Shown: piece after piece, positions 8,971-20,228 of the stretch
How the letters are laid out: each line of letters opens with the position of its first letter
Position numbering within the stretch: position 1 is the first letter of the stretch
Origin: Methylobacterium sp. FF17
GTDB taxonomy: Bacteria > Pseudomonadota > Alphaproteobacteria > Rhizobiales > Beijerinckiaceae
Reading direction: 5' to 3'
Length of the DNA: 64,000 nt
Assembly (NCBI RefSeq): GCF_025813715.1
Contig: NZ_CP107532.1
Location: 1-64,000, forward strand
Made by a program: the position numbers and the translations under genes
The notes under the pieces: generated by a model
What the model saw: only the letters and a program-made list of their open reading frames with translations
Told to the model about the DNA's origin: nothing
The model's database searches: none

Positions 8971-9396
8971 ATGAGCCCGGAACTCACCCGCCTGTTCGAG
9001 GCCGCGCGCGGGGCGCAGGCCCGCGCCTACGCGCCCTATTCGCACTTTCCCGTCGGCGCGGCCCTGCGCGACGCCGACGGCGCGATCCATGCCGGCTGCA
9101 ACGTCGAGAACGCCGCCTATCCGGTGGGCACCTGCGCCGAGGCCGGGGCCATCGCCGCCATGGTGGCGGGTGGCGGCCGGGTCATCGCGGAAATGCTCGT
9201 GCTCGGTCCGGGGCCGGGCCTCGTCACGCCCTGCGGGGCCTGCCGCCAGCGCATCCGGGAATTCGCCGGGCCCGGGGTCACGGTGCACGTGGCCGATCCG
9301 GAGCGCGTGCGCGCCGCCTTCACCGTGGCGGCTCTGCTGCCGGATTCCTTCGGCCCCGACAATCTCGGGGCACCGGCGCGCGCACCTCATGCCTGA
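8971..9396 (+). CDS. cdd: cytidine deaminase
   Basis: A 141-residue homotetrameric-type cytidine deaminase converting (deoxy)cytidine to (deoxy)uridine. The zinc and catalytic motifs are present: GCNVENAAYPVGTCAEAGAIAA (C-A-E with catalytic Glu) and TPCGACRQRI (P-C-x-x-C). Length fits the short class. Its 3' end overlaps the phosphorylase start by 8 bases, so it heads the salvage operon cdd-phosphorylase-deoC-deoA. The C-terminal 20 residues (DNLGAPARAPHA) are a loose extension. Confidence 0.95.
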   Translation: MSPELTRLFEAARGAQARAYAPYSHFPVGAALRDADGAIHAGCNVENAAYPVGTCAEAGAIAAMVAGGGRVIAEMLVLGPGPGLVTPCGACRQRIREFAGPGVTVHVADPERVRAAFTVAALLPDSFGPDNLGAPARAPHA

Positions 9397-10237
9397 GTCC
9401 AAGCCCGGGTTCGAGCCCGAAACCTCGGTCGACGCCGCCCTGAGCCTCCTGCGGGCCGAAGGGCTCGCGGGCCCCTTCGCCTGCGCCATCGTCACCGGCA
9501 CCGGCCTCGGTGCCCTGGCGCGGGGGTTGGAGGAAGCGGTCTCGGTGCCCTATGCGCGGATTCCGGGTTTCCCCGAGCCCGGCGTGAGCGGGCATGGCGG
9601 GTGGCTGCATGCCGGGCTTCTCTCCGGGCAGCGGGTTCTGGTCTTCGAGGGGCGCGCCCATGCCTACGAGGCAGGCGCGGCCGGCGCGATGCGGGTGCCC
9701 ATCGGCGTCGCCCGGGGCCTCGGGGCGCGAAGCCTCCTCCTCACCAACGCGTCGGGATCGCTGCGGCCCGAGGTCGGGCCGGGCAGCCTCGTGAGGCTCA
9801 CCGATCACATCAACCTGTCCGGCCTCAACCCGCTGATCGGCGAGCGCTCCGACGCCCGCTTCGTCCCCATGGTCGGGGCCTACGACCCGGCCTTGAGCGC
9901 GCATCTCCATGCGGCGGCCGGCGCGGCCGGCATTCCCCTGCACGCGGGCATCTACGCCTGGTTCTGCGGTCCGAGCTTCGAGACCCCGGCGGAGGTGCGC
10001 ATGGCCGGGCTTCTCGGGGCGGACCTCGTCGGCATGTCGACGGTGCCCGAAGTCATCCTCGGCCGCTTCTACCGCCTTCCCGTCGCCGCCGTCTCGGTGG
10101 TGACCAACCTCGGCGCCGGCATCGGCGACGGCGATCCCCATCACGCGGAGACCAAGGCGGTCGCGGCTCGCGCGGGCGACGACCTCGCCCGGCTCGTGGC
10201 CGCCTACGTCGCCCGCCGACCCGCGAGTGAACCATGA
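9389..10237 (+). CDS. purine nucleoside phosphorylase
   Basis: A 282-residue trimeric-type purine nucleoside phosphorylase (PNP class II, often called punA, deoD or xapA), splitting purine (deoxy)nucleosides with phosphate to base and (deoxy)ribose 1-phosphate. VTGTGLGAL, SGHGGWL, FEGRAHAYE, LLTNASGSL and WFCGPSFETPAEVRM-x-GLLGADLVGMSTVPE cover the phosphate, purine and ribose sites. The ATG overlaps the end of cdd, and the stop overlaps the deoC start by 4 bases, indicating translational coupling. Confidence 0.94.
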   Translation: MPESKPGFEPETSVDAALSLLRAEGLAGPFACAIVTGTGLGALARGLEEAVSVPYARIPGFPEPGVSGHGGWLHAGLLSGQRVLVFEGRAHAYEAGAAGAMRVPIGVARGLGARSLLLTNASGSLRPEVGPGSLVRLTDHINLSGLNPLIGERSDARFVPMVGAYDPALSAHLHAAAGAAGIPLHAGIYAWFCGPSFETPAEVRMAGLLGADLVGMSTVPEVILGRFYRLPVAAVSVVTNLGAGIGDGDPHHAETKAVAARAGDDLARLVAAYVARRPASEP

Positions 10238-11001
10238 CCCTCGACGCCCCCGCCGTCGCCCGGCGCGCCCTGCCCCTCCTCGATCTCACGGACCTGAGCG
10301 AAACCTGCTCGGAGGCCGCCGTCGAAACCCTGTGCGAAGCGGCGCGGGCCAGCGCCGTCGCCGCCGTCTGCGTCTGGCCCCGCTACGTGAGCCGGTCGGC
10401 CCGGCTGCTGACCGGCTCGCCCGTGCGGGTCGCCACGGTGATCAACTTCCCCGAAGGCGGCACCGGGATCGCGCGGGCGGTGGCGGACACCGCCGAGGCC
10501 CTGCGGGACGGCGCGCACGAGATCGACCTCGTGCTGCCCTACCGCGCCTACCTTGACGGCGAGACCGAGACGGCGCGCGCGATGGTGGCGGCCGTCCGCG
10601 CGGCCTGCGGCGACCGCCTCCTCAAGGTCATCCTGGAGACCGGCACCCTGGCGAGCCCGGAGACAATTGCCGGGGCGAGCCGCCTCGCGATCCGGGCGGG
10701 CGCCGATTTCATCAAGACCTCCACCGGCAAGAGCCCGGTCTCCGCCACGCCGGAGGCCGCCGAGGCGATGCTGATCGCGATCCGCGACCATGCGGGCGAC
10801 CGGCCGGGAGCGGGCGAGCGCCCCCTGGGCCTCAAGGTCTCGGGGGGGCTGCGCAGCGTGGCGGACGCCGCGGGCTACCTCGCCCTCGCCGACCGGATCA
10901 TGGGGCCCGCCTGGGCCTCGCCGCAGACCTTCCGCCTCGGGGCGAGCAGCCTGCGCGACGCCCTGGTGGCCGTGCTCCCCGGCGCCGAGGCCGCGCGATG
11001 A
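10234..11001 (+). CDS. deoC: deoxyribose-phosphate aldolase
   Basis: A 255-residue class I aldolase cleaving 2-deoxyribose 5-phosphate to acetaldehyde and glyceraldehyde 3-phosphate. LKVILETG and [11 protein letters not shown] carry the catalytic lysines, the latter the Schiff-base Lys, and [10 protein letters not shown] the phosphate loop. The TIM-barrel length is normal. It starts within the last codons of the phosphorylase gene and its stop overlaps deoA by 4 bases, completing the route from deoxynucleosides to central carbon. Confidence 0.95.
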   Translation: MTLDAPAVARRALPLLDLTDLSETCSEAAVETLCEAARASAVAAVCVWPRYVSRSARLLTGSPVRVATVINFPEGGTGIARAVADTAEALRDGAHEIDLVLPYRAYLDGETETARAMVAAVRAACGDRLLKVILETGTLASPETIAGASRLAIRAGADFIKTSTGKSPVSATPEAAEAMLIAIRDHAGDRPGAGERPLGLKVSGGLRSVADAAGYLALADRIMGPAWASPQTFRLGASSLRDALVAVLPGAEAAR

Positions 11002-12368
11002 TGCTGCCGCAGGAGCTGATCCGGACCAAGCGCGACGGCGGCGCACTGAGCCCGGAGGACATCGTCGACTTCATCGCCGGCCTCACCGAGGGCCGCGTCA
11101 CCGAGGGGCAGGCGGCGGCCTTCGCCATGGCGGTGTTCTTCCGGGGCCTGTCCCTGACCGAACGCGTGGCGCTGACCCGGGCCATGACCCGATCCGGCAC
11201 CGTGCTCGCCTGGGACCTGCCCGGTCCCGTCCTCGACAAGCACTCCTCCGGCGGGGTCGGGGACGCGGTCAGCCTCGCCCTCGCCCCGATGGTGGCGGCC
11301 TGCGGCGGCTACGTGCCGATGATCTCGGGGCGTGGCCTCGGCCATACCGGCGGCACCCTCGACAAGCTCGCCAGCATCCCGGGCTACGACGCGACCCCCG
11401 ACCTCGACCGCTTCCGCCGCGTCACGGGTCAGATCGGCTGCGCCATCATCGGCCAGACGGCGGAGCTCGCCCCCGCCGACCGGCGCCTCTATGCCATCCG
11501 CGACGTCACCGGCACGGTGGAATCCCTCGACCTCATCACGGCCTCCATCCTCTCGAAGAAGCTCGCCGCCGGCCTCGACGGCCTCGTGATGGACGTGAAG
11601 ACGGGCTCGGGCGCCTTCATGGCGCGACGCCCGGAGGCGCAGGCGCTCGCCACCAGCATCGTCGGCGTCGCCGAGGGCGCGGGCCTGCGCACCGTGGCGC
11701 TCGTCACCGACATGGATTCGCCCCTGGCCTCGGCCGCCGGCAACGCCCTGGAGGTGGCCTACACCCTGGACTACCTCACCGGTCGCGGCCGCGAGCCGGC
11801 CTTCCACGCCGTGACCCTGGCGCTCGCCGCCGAGATGCTGGTGGTGGGGGGCCTGTCTCCCGACCGGGGCGAGGCCTCCGCGCGCCTGGAGGCGGCGCTG
11901 GATTCGGGCCGCGCCACGGAGATCTTCGCCCGGATGGTCGCGGCTTTGGGTGGTCCGCACGATCTCGTGGAGCGGTCCGCGCATCACCTGCCGGCGGCCC
12001 CGCATGTCCGCGTGGTGACGGCGGAGGCGGCCGGGTTCGTCACGGGCGTGGCGACCCGCGACCTCGGGCTGGCGGTGATCGGCCTCGGCGGCGGCCGCAC
12101 CCGGCCGCAGGATGCCATCGACCCGAGCGTCGGCCTGACCGGGCTGCGGCGCGCGGGAGCCCGGATCGAATGCGGCGAGCCCCTCGCCACGATCCATGCC
12201 CGCGACGCCGGGAGCGCGGACCGGGCCGAGGCGGCCCTGCGCGCCGCCTACCGGATCGGCGACGCGGCTCCGGCGGAAACGCCCGCGATCCTGGAGCGGA
12301 TCGCGGGCGGATCGGGCGATCCGGCGGGGGCTCGACTAGAAGCGAAGTCTGATACCGGACTCGCTTGA
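10998..12368 (+). CDS. deoA: thymidine phosphorylase
   Basis: A 456-residue enzyme converting thymidine and phosphate to thymine and deoxyribose 1-phosphate. [11 protein letters not shown] (phosphate site), [16 protein letters not shown] (signature) and [10 protein letters not shown] are all present, and length matches DeoA. It ends the operon. The last dozen residues (about [13 protein letters not shown]) are encoded by DNA that resembles a dispersed intergenic repeat (GATACCGG at 12351 also opens the copy at 53145), so a repeat may have replaced the original 3' end. Confidence 0.95.
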   Translation: MMLPQELIRTKRDGGALSPEDIVDFIAGLTEGRVTEGQAAAFAMAVFFRGLSLTERVALTRAMTRSGTVLAWDLPGPVLDKHSSGGVGDAVSLALAPMVAACGGYVPMISGRGLGHTGGTLDKLASIPGYDATPDLDRFRRVTGQIGCAIIGQTAELAPADRRLYAIRDVTGTVESLDLITASILSKKLAAGLDGLVMDVKTGSGAFMARRPEAQALATSIVGVAEGAGLRTVALVTDMDSPLASAAGNALEVAYTLDYLTGRGREPAFHAVTLALAAEMLVVGGLSPDRGEASARLEAALDSGRATEIFARMVAALGGPHDLVERSAHHLPAAPHVRVVTAEAAGFVTGVATRDLGLAVIGLGGGRTRPQDAIDPSVGLTGLRRAGARIECGEPLATIHARDAGSADRAEAALRAAYRIGDAAPAETPAILERIAGGSGDPAGARLEAKSDTGLA

Positions 12369-12425
12369 TCGCTTCGGGGCCGCGCCCCTCTACGCGCTCC
12401 TCCTCTAGGAAGGAGAGGGAGCGCG
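12351..12425 (+). terminator. repeat-derived hairpin at the 3' end of the deoA operon
   Basis: CGCGCTCC at 12393-12400 pairs with GGAGCGCG at 12418-12425, with a further CTCC/GGAG pairing inside. The hairpin starts 25 bases after the deoA stop and could end transcription or protect the 3' end. Upstream bases from 12351 match dispersed repeats at 36760 and 53145, so it is probably a palindromic repeat doing a terminator's job. No T-run follows. Confidence 0.5.
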
Positions 12426-12537
12426 GTGGCTGTTCAGGCCCGAACCGGGATGATCCACGCGACCGCGTTTCCCTGCGAGCGGCCATCCCAGCCGTTCGGA
12501 TGCGCGGGCCGAATCCGTCCCGCGCATCCGCGTGAAT

Positions 12538-12867
12538 TCAGTACTCGTAGCGGCGATGGCCACGGTGGTGGTGATGGCCGTGGTGGTGGCCCCAGCCGTA
12601 GCCCCGGTGTTCGCCCCGCTGGCGGTGACCCCAGCCGTGGCCGCGCCCAGGACCGTAGCCGTCGTCGTGGCGATGGTGGTGGCGACGATGGCCCCAGTCA
12701 CCATGGCCGCCCCAGTACTGCACGGGGGTCGCGAGTTCCGCGGCGGGGGACGGGCCGAGCGCCGGGGCGGCCTCGGCGGCCGTCGCGCCGACGAGGCCGC
12801 CGGCGAGCGCGAGGGCGATCAGGAGGGCTCGGGGGCCGCGCGTCGAACCGATGCGTGAGGTGGTCAT
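12538..12867 (-). CDS. secreted His/Gly-rich small protein
   Basis: A 109-residue protein with a clear Sec signal peptide (basic start, then ALLIALALAGGLVGATAAEA, cleavage near AEA-A around residue 33). The mature part is short and dominated by His, Gly, Arg and Tyr: WGGHGDWGHRRHHHRHDDGYGPGRGHGWG and a run of HHHGHHHH near the end. About a quarter of the mature residues are His, which suggests metal (Ni, Zn, Cu) binding in the periplasm, but such low-complexity proteins are widespread in Methylobacteriaceae without known function. Monocistronic. Confidence 0.72.
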   Translation of the reverse strand: MTTSRIGSTRGPRALLIALALAGGLVGATAAEAAPALGPSPAAELATPVQYWGGHGDWGHRRHHHRHDDGYGPGRGHGWGHRQRGEHRGYGWGHHHGHHHHRGHRRYEY

Positions 12868-12984
12868 GATCTGCCCTGTCTCGTTCGTGCCGGCGCCGAG
12901 GCGCCCATGACGGACAGGGATAAGGCCGGAGCACTGAACGCGGTCTGAGATCGCCCTTCAGGCTACGTTCGGATTCAGCCCGCC

Positions 12985-13620
12985 TCAGGGGCGGCGATAG
13001 ACCCAGACGCGGGCGGGGGGCAGGTTGAGCCAGACCCGGTTCGAGCGGCTCGCCGTGTAGGTGCCGGCATCGCAGCGGGCGGGGATCGGCGGCACCACCG
13101 CGTAGGTGAACTGCACGAAGGGCGCGCTCGGATGCATCATCGCATGGGCGGCGTTCAGGAGGTCGAGGCGCTGCTCCAGGGGCTTGGTGAAGAGCGGCAG
13201 GCTGGAGACCATCGCGGCGGCCTTCTCGGACAGCATCGCCCCGAGGGTCTCGCGGATGTTGTAGGCGTCGCCCTGCACGATGGTGGCGCGGGGGAAGCGC
13301 TTCTGGAGGAGCTTGCAGAAATCCGGGTTGTACTCGACCAGGATCAGGCGCTCCTGCTCGACGCCGCGCCGGATCAGGGCCTCGGTGACCGGGCCCGTGC
13401 CGGGGCCGAGTTCGATCACCGGACCGCTCACGCGGGGATCGACGTAGGAGGCCATGGTGCGGGCGAGCATCTTGCCCGAGGGCGTCACCGCGCCGGTGAC
13501 CAGGGGCCGCTCGAACCAGGAGCGCAGGAAGCGCGCCTCGTCCTCCAATGGGTCCCGTCGCTTGAGGTTCGTTCCGGAGGCGAGGTCGGCTTTGGCGCTG
13601 GAGTGGCGTAGCGGCGGCAA
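12985..13620 (-). CDS. SAM-dependent methyltransferase, phospholipid N-methyltransferase (PmtA)-like
   Basis: A 211-residue class I methyltransferase. The pattern DEARFLRSWFERPLVTGAVTPSGKMLA at residues 27-53 is typical of the PmtA group, followed by the SAM loop VIELGPGTGPVT, LILVEYNPDF and QGDAY, and SSLPLF near the catalytic region. PmtA converts phosphatidylethanolamine to phosphatidylcholine via three methyl transfers; rRNA-dimethyltransferase-like relatives share the fold, so the substrate is inferred. The start is TTG with AGGG four bases upstream; no ATG precedes the conserved part. Confidence 0.75.
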   Translation of the reverse strand: MPPLRHSSAKADLASGTNLKRRDPLEDEARFLRSWFERPLVTGAVTPSGKMLARTMASYVDPRVSGPVIELGPGTGPVTEALIRRGVEQERLILVEYNPDFCKLLQKRFPRATIVQGDAYNIRETLGAMLSEKAAAMVSSLPLFTKPLEQRLDLLNAAHAMMHPSAPFVQFTYAVVPPIPARCDAGTYTASRSNRVWLNLPPARVWVYRRP

Positions 13621-13798
13621 GACCCTATGTCCTCAGATCACGGGTTGGGAAGGAAAGGCTAGACGACGAAGCTCTCCGGCAGTCAAGCTTCCATCCACAG
13701 AACGGGCCTGCGCGCCGGCCGAGACGGCGCGAGCGGTGCCGGACCGCCACAATCCATAACTGAGCCCGCACGGATTTGATCCGCACGGAATGATCACC

Positions 13799-14959
13799 TC
13801 ACGTCCGGGCGGCGCCGCCGAGCCCGTCGAAGAAGTCCTTCACCTTGGAAAAGAAGCCGGCGCTCTCCGGGTGGTTCTCGTCCGAGGCCGACTGGTCGAA
13901 TTCCTGCAGCAGTTCGCGCTGGCGCTTCGAGAGGTTCTGCGGGGTCTCGACGAAGACCTGGATGTACAGGTCGCCGACGTCGCGCGAGCGCAGCACCGGC
14001 ATGCCCTTGCCCTTGATGCGGAACTGCTTGGCGGTCTGGGTTCCGGCCGGGATCCGCACCTGGGTCTGCGACCCGTCGATGACCGGCACGGTGATCTCGC
14101 CGGCGAGCGCCGCCGTCACCATCGAGATCGGCACCCGGCAGAACAGGTCGGCGCCGTCGCGCTGGAAGAACTCGTGCGGCTTGATGGAGAGGAAGACGTA
14201 GAGGTCGCCCGCCGGTCCGCCGCGCAGGCCCGTCTCGCCCTCGCCGGCGAGCCGGATGCGCAGGCCGTCATCGACGCCCGCCGGCACGTTGATCGAGAGG
14301 GTGCGCTCGCGGTCGACGCGGCCCGCACCGCTGCAGGCGCCGCAGGGATCGTCGATGACCTCGCCGCGCCCGTGGCAGTTCGGGCAGGTCCGCTCGATGG
14401 CGAAGAACCCTTGCGCGGCGCGCACGCGGCCGTAGCCGCCGCAGGTCTGGCACGGGCGCGGCTTCGAGCCGGCCTTGGCGCCCGAGCCCGCGCAGACCTC
14501 GCAGGTGACGGAGGTCGTCATCCGGATGGTCTCGGCCTTGCCGGCGAAGGCCTCCTCCAGGGAGATCTCGAGGTTGTAGCGCAGGTCCGCGCCGCGCTCG
14601 CGGCCCGGGCCGGCGCGCCCGGCCCCGCGTCCGCCCCCGGGGGCGGCTCGGCCGTCGCCGAAGAAATTGTCGAAGATGTCCGACATGAAGTCGCCGAACT
14701 CGTTGCCGAATCCGGGACCCCCGCCCCCGCCCTGCTGGAAGGCGGCGTGACCGAAGCGGTCGTAGGCGGCGCGCTTCTGGCCGTCGGAGAGGCACTGGTA
14801 GGCCTCGTTGATTTCCTTGAACTTGAGCTCGGCCTCGGCATTCCCGGGATTGCGGTCGGGATGGTAGCTCATGGCGAGCTTGCGGAAGGCGACCTTCATC
14901 TCGCCGTCGGTCGCGGTCTTGGAGACACCTAGGATCTCGTAATAGTCCCGCTTCGACAT
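13799..14959 (-). CDS. dnaJ: chaperone DnaJ
   Basis: A 386-residue type I J-protein, co-chaperone that stimulates DnaK ATPase and delivers substrates. J domain at residues 1-70 with HPD at 33-35; Gly/Phe-rich linker ([18 protein letters not shown]); four CxxCxGxG zinc repeats ([32 protein letters not shown]); C-terminal substrate-binding domains. It lies 105 bp downstream of dnaK on the same strand, the usual order, separated by a hairpin at 15040-15062. Confidence 0.97.
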   Translation of the reverse strand: MSKRDYYEILGVSKTATDGEMKVAFRKLAMSYHPDRNPGNAEAELKFKEINEAYQCLSDGQKRAAYDRFGHAAFQQGGGGGPGFGNEFGDFMSDIFDNFFGDGRAAPGGGRGAGRAGPGRERGADLRYNLEISLEEAFAGKAETIRMTTSVTCEVCAGSGAKAGSKPRPCQTCGGYGRVRAAQGFFAIERTCPNCHGRGEVIDDPCGACSGAGRVDRERTLSINVPAGVDDGLRIRLAGEGETGLRGGPAGDLYVFLSIKPHEFFQRDGADLFCRVPISMVTAALAGEITVPVIDGSQTQVRIPAGTQTAKQFRIKGKGMPVLRSRDVGDLYIQVFVETPQNLSKRQRELLQEFDQSASDENHPESAGFFSKVKDFFDGLGGAART

Positions 14960-15039
14960 TCCAGCCCCTAACGTCCCCCGGCGCGCCGGACCGCGCCGTC
15001 ATCTCACCAGACATGGCGAGGGGCCGGATCGCTCCGGCC

Positions 15040-15062
15040 CCCCTTCGTTTACCGCGAAGGGG
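15040..15062 (-). terminator. hairpin directly after dnaK
   Basis: CCCCTTCG at 15040-15047 and CGAAGGGG at 15055-15062 form an 8-bp stem with a 7-base loop, three bases past the dnaK stop. A second GGCCGGA/TCCGGCC stem follows at about 15021-15038. There is no T-run, so it may attenuate read-through into dnaJ or protect the dnaK mRNA rather than fully terminate. Confidence 0.5.
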
Positions 15063-15064
15063 CG

Positions 15065-16978
<1,914 letters not shown>

Positions 16979-17136
16979 GGTGGGATCCCTCTGTTGTCGT
17001 TTGGTCAAGCAGACCGCCGAGCCCCGAAGCAGCTCGGCCCATGGCTGTGCAAAATGAGATGTGTGAGAACGGGTTCAGGCACCGGTTCGCACCCCGGATC
17101 GGTGCGGAGCCGGGTCTTAATCCCGCGTCTTGGCCG

Positions 17137-17165
17137 ATATAAGAAGGGTGTCGCGGGGCCGCAAG
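17137..17165 (-). promoter_or_regulatory. RpoH (sigma-32)-type heat-shock promoter of dnaK
   Basis: On the minus strand the sequence reads CTTGCG (17165-17160), 16 bases, then CTTATAT (17143-17137). This matches the alphaproteobacterial RpoH pattern of CTTG followed at 16-18 bases by a C-x-TAT-x-T -10. It leaves a 5' UTR of about 150 bases before the dnaK start at 16978. Inferred from pattern and from the target gene. Confidence 0.6.
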
Positions 17166-17391
17166 GCGAAGCGCCGCCACGCGGCGCATCCGATCGGACC
17201 CGGCCGCGTTATCCCGTTCGTCCCCTCCAGGATCTCTCCCCGGAAAGATCCGCCCGGGGGAGAGCGGAGTGGCTCCCGTTCCGTCCACGCCTTTCCCGCC
17301 GTGGCGCGCGACGCCCCGCATGGTAAGTGTGCGGTGAACGTGCTTGGCTGCGCATCCGTCCGCCGCCCCTGCCCGAAACCCGAAAGTCTCG
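17166..17391. other. intergenic spacer upstream of the dnaK promoter, with one REP-like hairpin
   Basis: Together with the dnaK leader this makes a 413-base gap without a gene. It holds CTCTCCCC at 17234-17241 and GGGGAGAG at 17257-17264, a stem like those of the dispersed repeats in this window. The remainder must contain the promoter of the secreted-protein gene at 17392; no clear -35/-10 pair stands out. Confidence 0.35.
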
Positions 17392-18351
17392 ATGCGTCCG
17401 ACCCGCGTACTCCTTCTCCTGCCGCTGCTGGTCCCGGTCCCCCAGGCGGCCTGCGCGCAGTCGTTCTTCGAGGAACTGTTCGGGATCGGGCGGGCGGCGA
17501 AACCTCCGGTGCCGCCGCGCGGCGTGCCCACGGCGCCCACCGCTCCGCCGCCGGGCGAGGCCCCGCCCCCGGCGGCCGAGGTTCCGAAGGCGCCGCCGGT
17601 GCCGCGCCAGCCCGTGGTGCTCAAGGCCCCGTCCGAGGACAACGTGATGGGCCAGGAGCTGCTGCTCAACGGCCTGACCGGCAGCCTGAAGCTGGAGAAG
17701 TCCGGGGCCGGCACCACCGCCCGGATCACCCTACCCGGGAACAAGATCTCGCAGCCCGTGGAGGCCTGCAAGGTGCCCCTCAACGGCGGCGCGCCGGTGG
17801 CCCTCTCCGCCGAGGGCCGGCCCGAGGGCGTGGGCCGCTTCGAACTCGCCGGCGGCGAGTGCCCCCTGCGCTTCGACGTCGTCGATGGGGCCGTGCTGGT
17901 CCGGCCCCTCGGGGCCTCGGTCTGCAGCTTCGCGGCGGCCGATTGCGCCACCACGCCGACCGGCCTCTGGGGGCCGGCCGCCGCCGCCCTGATCCCGCGC
18001 GCGGGCGAGTTCGAGGGCGCGCGCGGGGGCGCCGACCGGGCGGTGCGCGAGAACTACAAGCTGATGAGCCAGCGCCTGCGCGGGCCGGAGCTGCGCCCCG
18101 TGGTCACCGAGCAGGCGGCGTTCTCCTCCGACCGCGAGCAGCTCTGCCGGACCTATGCCCGCGAGGGCGCGCACGGCTTCTGCAACCTGCGCTTCACCGA
18201 GGCGCGCGCCCTGGCCCTCGCCACCCGTCTCGGCGTCAGCGTCACCGCGGCGACCCCGAGTGCGGCGGCGGCTCCGCCCCGTCCCCGCCGCAAGCCCCCG
18301 GTGGAGGGCATGAATCCGGATGCCGGCGGGTCGCCCTTCGTCGAGCCGTAG
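17392..18351 (+). CDS. secreted protein with Pro-rich linker, unknown function
   Basis: A 319-residue exported protein. Start MRPTRVLLLLPLLVPVPQAACAQ gives a good Sec signal peptide cut after ACAQ; an upstream in-frame start would bury it. Residues 35-80 form a Pro/Ala linker (PPVPPRGVPTAPTAPPPGE), then a globular domain with NVMGQELLLNGLTGSLKLEK and paired cysteines (EACKVP, GGECPL, SVCSFAAADCATT, QLCRTY, GFCNLRF). The C-terminus is again Pro/Arg-rich. The cysteine pairs suggest disulfides in the periplasm. I do not recognise the family with certainty; a cell-envelope role is likely. Confidence 0.68.
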   Translation: MRPTRVLLLLPLLVPVPQAACAQSFFEELFGIGRAAKPPVPPRGVPTAPTAPPPGEAPPPAAEVPKAPPVPRQPVVLKAPSEDNVMGQELLLNGLTGSLKLEKSGAGTTARITLPGNKISQPVEACKVPLNGGAPVALSAEGRPEGVGRFELAGGECPLRFDVVDGAVLVRPLGASVCSFAAADCATTPTGLWGPAAAALIPRAGEFEGARGGADRAVRENYKLMSQRLRGPELRPVVTEQAAFSSDREQLCRTYAREGAHGFCNLRFTEARALALATRLGVSVTAATPSAAAAPPRPRRKPPVEGMNPDAGGSPFVEP

Positions 18352-18360
18352 CGCCCGCCC

Positions 18361-18975
18361 TCAGCTATGCCCTGCGCTGACCGACAGCATCGCGAGATCG
18401 ATGCCGTTGTTGCGCAGCGTGCGCTCGTACTTGGCGTCGAGGGCGGTGTGGAAGATGAGGTCCGGGTCCGCCGGGCAGACCAGCCAGCCGTTGGCCAGGA
18501 TCTCGTTCTCGAGCTGGCCCGCCTGCCAGCCGGCATAGCCCAGGGCCAGGACCGCGCTGGCCGGGCCGTCCCCGGCCGCGATGGCGCGCAGGATGTCCAC
18601 CGTGGCGGTGAGGCAGATGCCGTCGTCGATGATCAGCGTGGACTGGTCGATGTGGAAATCGTCGGTGTGGAGCACGAAGCCGCGCTTGGCATCCACGGGG
18701 CCGCCCATCAGCACCGGCATGTGCCCGACGCGCTCGCGCAGGCGGATCGCGTCCGTCTCGCTGGCGATGTCGAGCTGGATCAGCAGGTCGGGCATGTTGA
18801 GGTCGGAGACGGGCTTGTTCAGGATGATCCCCATCGCCCCGTCCGCCGAATGGGCGCAGAGGTAGATCACCGAGCGGGCGAAGCGGGAATCCGTGAGCCC
18901 CGGCATCGCCACCAGGAACTGTCCGTCGAGATAGGTGGGGTCGCCCGCGCTGGGCCGGGAGGTCTGCATGCCCAC
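18361..18975 (-). CDS. YqgE/AlgH family protein (DUF179)
   Basis: A 204-residue protein of the DUF179 family: [41 protein letters not shown] is the diagnostic N-terminus, followed by [15 protein letters not shown] and [18 protein letters not shown]. The fold is known from structures, but the molecular role is not settled; a link to transcriptional control has been proposed for AlgH. It converges on the secreted-protein gene with 9 bp between stops. Confidence 0.92.
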   Translation of the reverse strand: MGMQTSRPSAGDPTYLDGQFLVAMPGLTDSRFARSVIYLCAHSADGAMGIILNKPVSDLNMPDLLIQLDIASETDAIRLRERVGHMPVLMGGPVDAKRGFVLHTDDFHIDQSTLIIDDGICLTATVDILRAIAAGDGPASAVLALGYAGWQAGQLENEILANGWLVCPADPDLIFHTALDAKYERTLRNNGIDLAMLSVSAGHS

Positions 18976-19204
18976 ATGCTACGCCCGCCTGCGGCGATGT
19001 CCAGGGTTCGGCGGTGTCGCTGAGGGCCGGCGGTACTCCCGCGCGGAACATCCCGCACCCGGCGTCACAACTCGACAGGCCTCCCCCTGCTCGACAGGCC
19101 TCCCCCTGCGGTCTAGACGACGTTTCCGGGATCGGTGCCGCGCCGGCCGGGACCGCTCCAGGCTCCCGGCGGTGCGGGCACCCTCGCGACTTCAGGAGAC
19201 ACGG

Positions 19205-19687
19205 ATGACCATCCAGGTTGGCGATCACCTTCCCCAGGTGACCTTCCGCGTGAGCGGCGCGGACGGGCCCGAGGCCAAGACCACGGACGACCTCTTCAAG
19301 GGGCGCCGCGTCGTCCTCGTCGGCGTGCCCGGCGCCTTCACCCCGAGCTGCCACCGCAACCACCTGCCCGGCTTCGTGGAGAAGCTGGCCGAGATCAAGG
19401 CGCGTGGCGTCGACGCCGTCGCGATCACCTCGGTCAACGACGTGTTCGTGCTCGAGGCCTGGCAGAAGGCCAGCGGCGCCGAGGGCCTGGAATTCCTCGC
19501 CGACGGCAACGCCGAGTTCGCCAAGGCCATCGGCCTCGACATGGACGGCGCCGGCTTCGGCCTCGGTCCGCGCTCCAAGCGCTACGCCATGCTGGTGGAA
19601 GACGGCGTGGTGCAGGTGCTGAACGTGGAGGATTCCCCGGCCAAGACGGAAATCTCGGGCGTGGACGCCCTGCTGAAGGTCATCTGA
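19205..19687 (+). CDS. peroxiredoxin, PRX5-like, single-cysteine
   Basis: A 160-residue thiol peroxidase of the PRX5 subfamily (redoxin domain) that reduces H2O2 and alkyl hydroperoxides. GVPGAFTPSCHRNHLPGF carries the peroxidatic Cys at position 49; no second cysteine exists, so it is a 1-Cys type needing an external thiol such as glutathione/glutaredoxin. Length and the ISGVDALLKVI end fit the family. An AGGAGACACGG stretch supplies the ribosome site before the ATG. Single gene. Confidence 0.93.
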   Translation: MTIQVGDHLPQVTFRVSGADGPEAKTTDDLFKGRRVVLVGVPGAFTPSCHRNHLPGFVEKLAEIKARGVDAVAITSVNDVFVLEAWQKASGAEGLEFLADGNAEFAKAIGLDMDGAGFGLGPRSKRYAMLVEDGVVQVLNVEDSPAKTEISGVDALLKVI

Positions 19688-20228
19688 GCGGCTTTCGACG
19701 GAGCCGACATCCTGGAGAAGCCCGGGCGGTGACCCGGGCTGCTTCGGTGTCGATGGCGTTTCCTGTCCGGTGCTCGAGATGCGTGCGGGTTGATCGGGTC
19801 CGCTGTTTCGGCCCTGCCACGCTCCCTCTCCTGGAAGGAGAGGGTTGGGGTGAGGTGTGGTCCATCTCCGGAGAATCCACGCACCTCGCCCTCTCCCGAA
19901 GGAGAGGGAACCCGCGCCGGTATCGCGCGCTGGGATGCGCGCCACACGGCCTTCGGATGATCGCGGACGCTTCAGGGATCCGGTGGCGCTTCTGAAGCCC
20001 GAGGCGGCACATCCAAGCCGAAAGCCGAAAGCCGAAAGCCGCATTGCCGATGCCGGGCCGGTTGTCACCGGCGGCTCTCGCGACCGCTCGGGTGATCTCT
20101 CCGTCCGCCCGAACAATCGACAGGTGCGACTGCCAGGCGGCTCGCATCACGGCCGATCCCCGGTGTCCGCTCCGTCGACACCCTCCCCGCGCCGCGCCGC
20201 GACTGGAGGGATCCCGGAGGTCCGTCCC
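19688..20228. repeat. 541-base intergenic region with a REP/BIME pair and a 7-bp tandem repeat
   Basis: No gene seen. Two CCCTCTCC...GGAGAGGG hairpins (19824-19844 with loop TGGAA, 19889-19908 with loop CGAA) face each other about 45 bases apart, forming a BIME-like unit. Further right, GCCGAAA is repeated three times plus a partial copy at 20017-20041. The region separates the 3' ends of the peroxiredoxin gene (plus) and thrB (minus) and may act as bidirectional terminator. Confidence 0.6.

Noticed and set aside
16979..17008. Ten extra N-terminal residues ([10 protein letters not shown]) for DnaK
   Set aside because: The universal DnaK start is [14 protein letters not shown], and the ribosome site fits that ATG.
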